A stretch of 6,744 bases of DNA from an uncultured Christensenellaceae bacterium (GTDB lineage: Bacteria > Bacillota > Clostridia > Christensenellales > Borkfalkiaceae), in contig CAJUMW010000004.1 of assembly GCA_910587625.1 (NCBI GenBank), positions 47,322 through 54,065 on the forward strand. Reading direction: 5' to 3'. Position 1 is the stretch's first letter; each line of letters starts with the position of its first letter. Both the position numbers and the translations under genes were made by a program. The notes below the pieces were generated by a model. It made no database searches. It saw nothing but the letters and a program-made list of their open reading frames with translations, and was not told the DNA's origin. Below, one piece after another: positions 5,545 through 6,744 of this stretch.

Positions 5545-6216
5545 ATGAAGGGCGCAAAAAATAGAAAGTTCAAACGTTTTAAGGTAATTATTCTTATAAT
5601 CTGTCTGTTGATAATAGTCGTTTTGGTGTATTTCCAGCGCAACGTTACGCGCGTGCTCATATCTATAAGCGAGGCAACGATACGTTCCATTACGACCGTA
5701 GCCGTCAACGACGCAATTTACTATACTTTAAACGACACTATGCGCTACGAGGACTTGATTTATATCGACCGCGACGAGCAGGGCAACGTAACTTCCATTA
5801 CTACCGACAGTCTTAAAATCAACCGCATAGCGAGGGATACTGCGTATCTTTCGCAGGAGAATTTGAACAAGATGAGCGAGGAGGGAATTATGGTTCCCAT
5901 AGGCGCGCTCACCGGGGTTGAGGCGCTTGCCGGCTTCGGTCAGAAAATAAATATCAAAATTATACCGATAAGCAACGTAGAGTGCAGGTTTGTATCAAAG
6001 TTTGTCGATGCAGGAATAAATCAAACAAAACACTCGCTGTATCTTGAAATCGTGTCGGATATCTCTATAATTTTACCGTCGAAAAGTACCAATCTTGCTT
6101 CAACTATCGAAGTGTTGATATGCGAAAGCGTAATTACGGGTAAAATCCCCGAAACCTACCTTCAAGCCTCGCTTGCAGGCGGCGGCGCGGCATTGGTGCC
6201 CGAAGGAAGTAGATAA
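5545..6216 (+). CDS. yunB: Sporulation protein YunB
   Basis: A membrane-anchored sporulation protein whose molecular role is not established. It has 223 residues, a little shorter than the B. subtilis protein (~250). A basic N-terminus is followed by one membrane helix (13-31), so the rest is probably extracytoplasmic. Family landmarks are V-A-V-N-D-A-I (52-58), V-P-I-G-A-L-T-G (117-124), the run I-N-I-K-I-I-P-I, A-G-I-N-Q-T-K-H-S-L-Y-L-E-I (156-169) and E-S-V-I-T-G-K-I-P-E-T-Y-L (194-206), all typical of YunB. The ATG at 5545 is 14 bases after the spoVAE stop; there is no Shine-Dalgarno, but a sigma-E-like -10 lies directly upstream, suggesting an own, perhaps leaderless, mother-cell transcript distinct from the forespore spoVA operon. 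It ends at a perfect hairpin shared with pheT. Confidence 0.93.
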   Translation: MKGAKNRKFKRFKVIILIICLLIIVVLVYFQRNVTRVLISISEATIRSITTVAVNDAIYYTLNDTMRYEDLIYIDRDEQGNVTSITTDSLKINRIARDTAYLSQENLNKMSEEGIMVPIGALTGVEALAGFGQKINIKIIPISNVECRFVSKFVDAGINQTKHSLYLEIVSDISIILPSKSTNLASTIEVLICESVITGKIPETYLQASLAGGGAALVPEGSR

Positions 6217-6249
6217 AAAGCCGCTTATCCAAAAGGATAAGCGGCTTTT
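6216..6249. terminator. Bidirectional terminator between yunB and pheT
   Basis: A 15-bp perfect stem (6216-6230 with 6235-6249) closes an AAAA loop, with A residues on the 5' arm and T residues on the 3' arm. It reads as a terminator on both strands, serving yunB on plus and pheT on minus. It begins at the last base of the yunB stop and ends ten bases before the pheT stop. Confidence 0.92.
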
Positions 6250-6259
6250 AGTATGTCTT

Positions 6260-6744
6260 TTACCTCAACGTTATGTCAAGTTTAAATTTAAGGTTATTCA
6301 AAATCTTTTTAACAAAGCCGTCTATCTTATTTTCAATGGGCTCGTCGTTGGGTGTAAACGTAATTTTAAACGCCATGGATTTTTTGCCGCTTTCAACCTG
6401 TTCCCCTATATATACGTCAAACAGTTTGACTTCGGTAACGAACTTGCACGCCGCATAAATTTCCTTTTCAATTTGCGCGCAGGTGGTATTAATATCGCAG
6501 GTCAACGCAAGGTCGCGGCTGACTGTGGGGAATTTCGACAGCGGAGTAAATTTAAACGCGTTTGCGTGTTTTTTAAGCTCTTCATAGTCAAGCTCCGCAA
6601 CGTAAACCGCCCTTTCAAGCGCAAGCTCTTCGGCAACCGTGGGTGCAATCAATCCCAAATATCCGACTTCCGTTCCGTCGCACAAAATTTTGGCGGATAT
6701 TCCGGGGTGGAGGAAGGGTTTTTCGCTGGGTTCATACTCGAATT
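6260..6744 (-). CDS. pheT: Phenylalanine--tRNA ligase beta subunit, C-terminal part (5' partial)
   Basis: Part of the cytoplasmic alpha2-beta2 enzyme that charges tRNA-Phe. The minus-strand frame stays open to the window end, so about 161 C-terminal residues of an ~800-residue protein are present. The segment nearest the edge reads E-P-S-E-K-P-F-L-H-P-G-I-S-A-K-I, then V-G-Y-L-G-L-I-A-P, typical of the end of the catalytic-like core of PheT. From about 6550 down it is the FDX-ACB anticodon-binding domain: F-P-T-V-S-R-D-L-A-L, V-K-L-F-D-V-Y-I-G-E-Q, G-K-K-S-M-A-F-K-I-T-F. The stop is TAA at 6260-6262 (read on minus). It is a housekeeping gene convergent with yunB and shows that the right side of the window is core chromosome. 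An internal start near 6685 would be an artefact of the open frame. Confidence 0.96.
   Translation of the reverse strand, partial: FEYEPSEKPFLHPGISAKILCDGTEVGYLGLIAPTVAEELALERAVYVAELDYEELKKHANAFKFTPLSKFPTVSRDLALTCDINTTCAQIEKEIYAACKFVTEVKLFDVYIGEQVESGKKSMAFKITFTPNDEPIENKIDGFVKKILNNLKFKLDITLR

Noticed and set aside
1..6744. CRISPR arrays, tRNA or rRNA genes, insertion sequences, riboswitches
   Set aside because: No regularly spaced short repeats, tRNA-like cloverleaf, transposase frame or recognisable riboswitch core was seen; the only tandem repeats are the 216-bp coding units.

Overview
The window looks like chromosomal DNA from an uncultured, moderately AT-rich, endospore-forming Clostridia. 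The spore genes (spoVAD, spoVAE, yunB), the TnpX/TndX-type serine recombinase and the clostridial-style surface phosphodiesterase support this. I cannot fix the genus from sequence alone.

Layout: (1) 1-1514 is the 3' part of a secreted or surface protein with 72-residue InlB-B-like repeats followed by a glycerophosphodiesterase (GDPD)-like domain, closed by an intrinsic terminator. (2) 1579-3565 holds a 63-residue small protein with weak TnpW resemblance and a large serine recombinase with resolvase, recombinase, zinc-ribbon, coiled-coil and C-terminal domains. A candidate promoter with a palindrome over its -35 lies between them. (3) 3579-4679 is a complete UDP-galactopyranose mutase gene (glf). 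Its consensus promoter lies in the last codons of the recombinase gene and would start the transcript at or next to the ATG. A strong terminator follows. (4) At about 4755-4764 the sequence switches into the middle of spoVAD: only the C-terminal ~128 residues are present, starting exactly at the family's conserved P-A-A-A-D-T-I stretch. Intact spoVAE and yunB follow, then a perfect-stem terminator shared with the convergent 3' end of pheT.

The most interesting reading is that a recombinase-carrying element with surface-related cargo (glf, possibly the GDPD repeat protein) is inserted in spoVAD, a gene for dipicolinate uptake during spore formation. This resembles the skin element in sigK and other intervening elements in sporulation genes that are excised during development. 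The element would stop transcription just before the junction and so would also cut spoVAE off from the usual spoVA promoter. The other half of spoVAD and the second attachment site lie outside the window. Precise excision, permanent inactivation and an assembly chimera therefore all remain open.

A second theme is translation initiation: spoVAE has a clear Shine-Dalgarno sequence, whereas glf and yunB have -10 boxes placed 6-7 nt before their ATG and no Shine-Dalgarno, suggesting leaderless transcripts. The yunB box equals the sigma-E -10 consensus.
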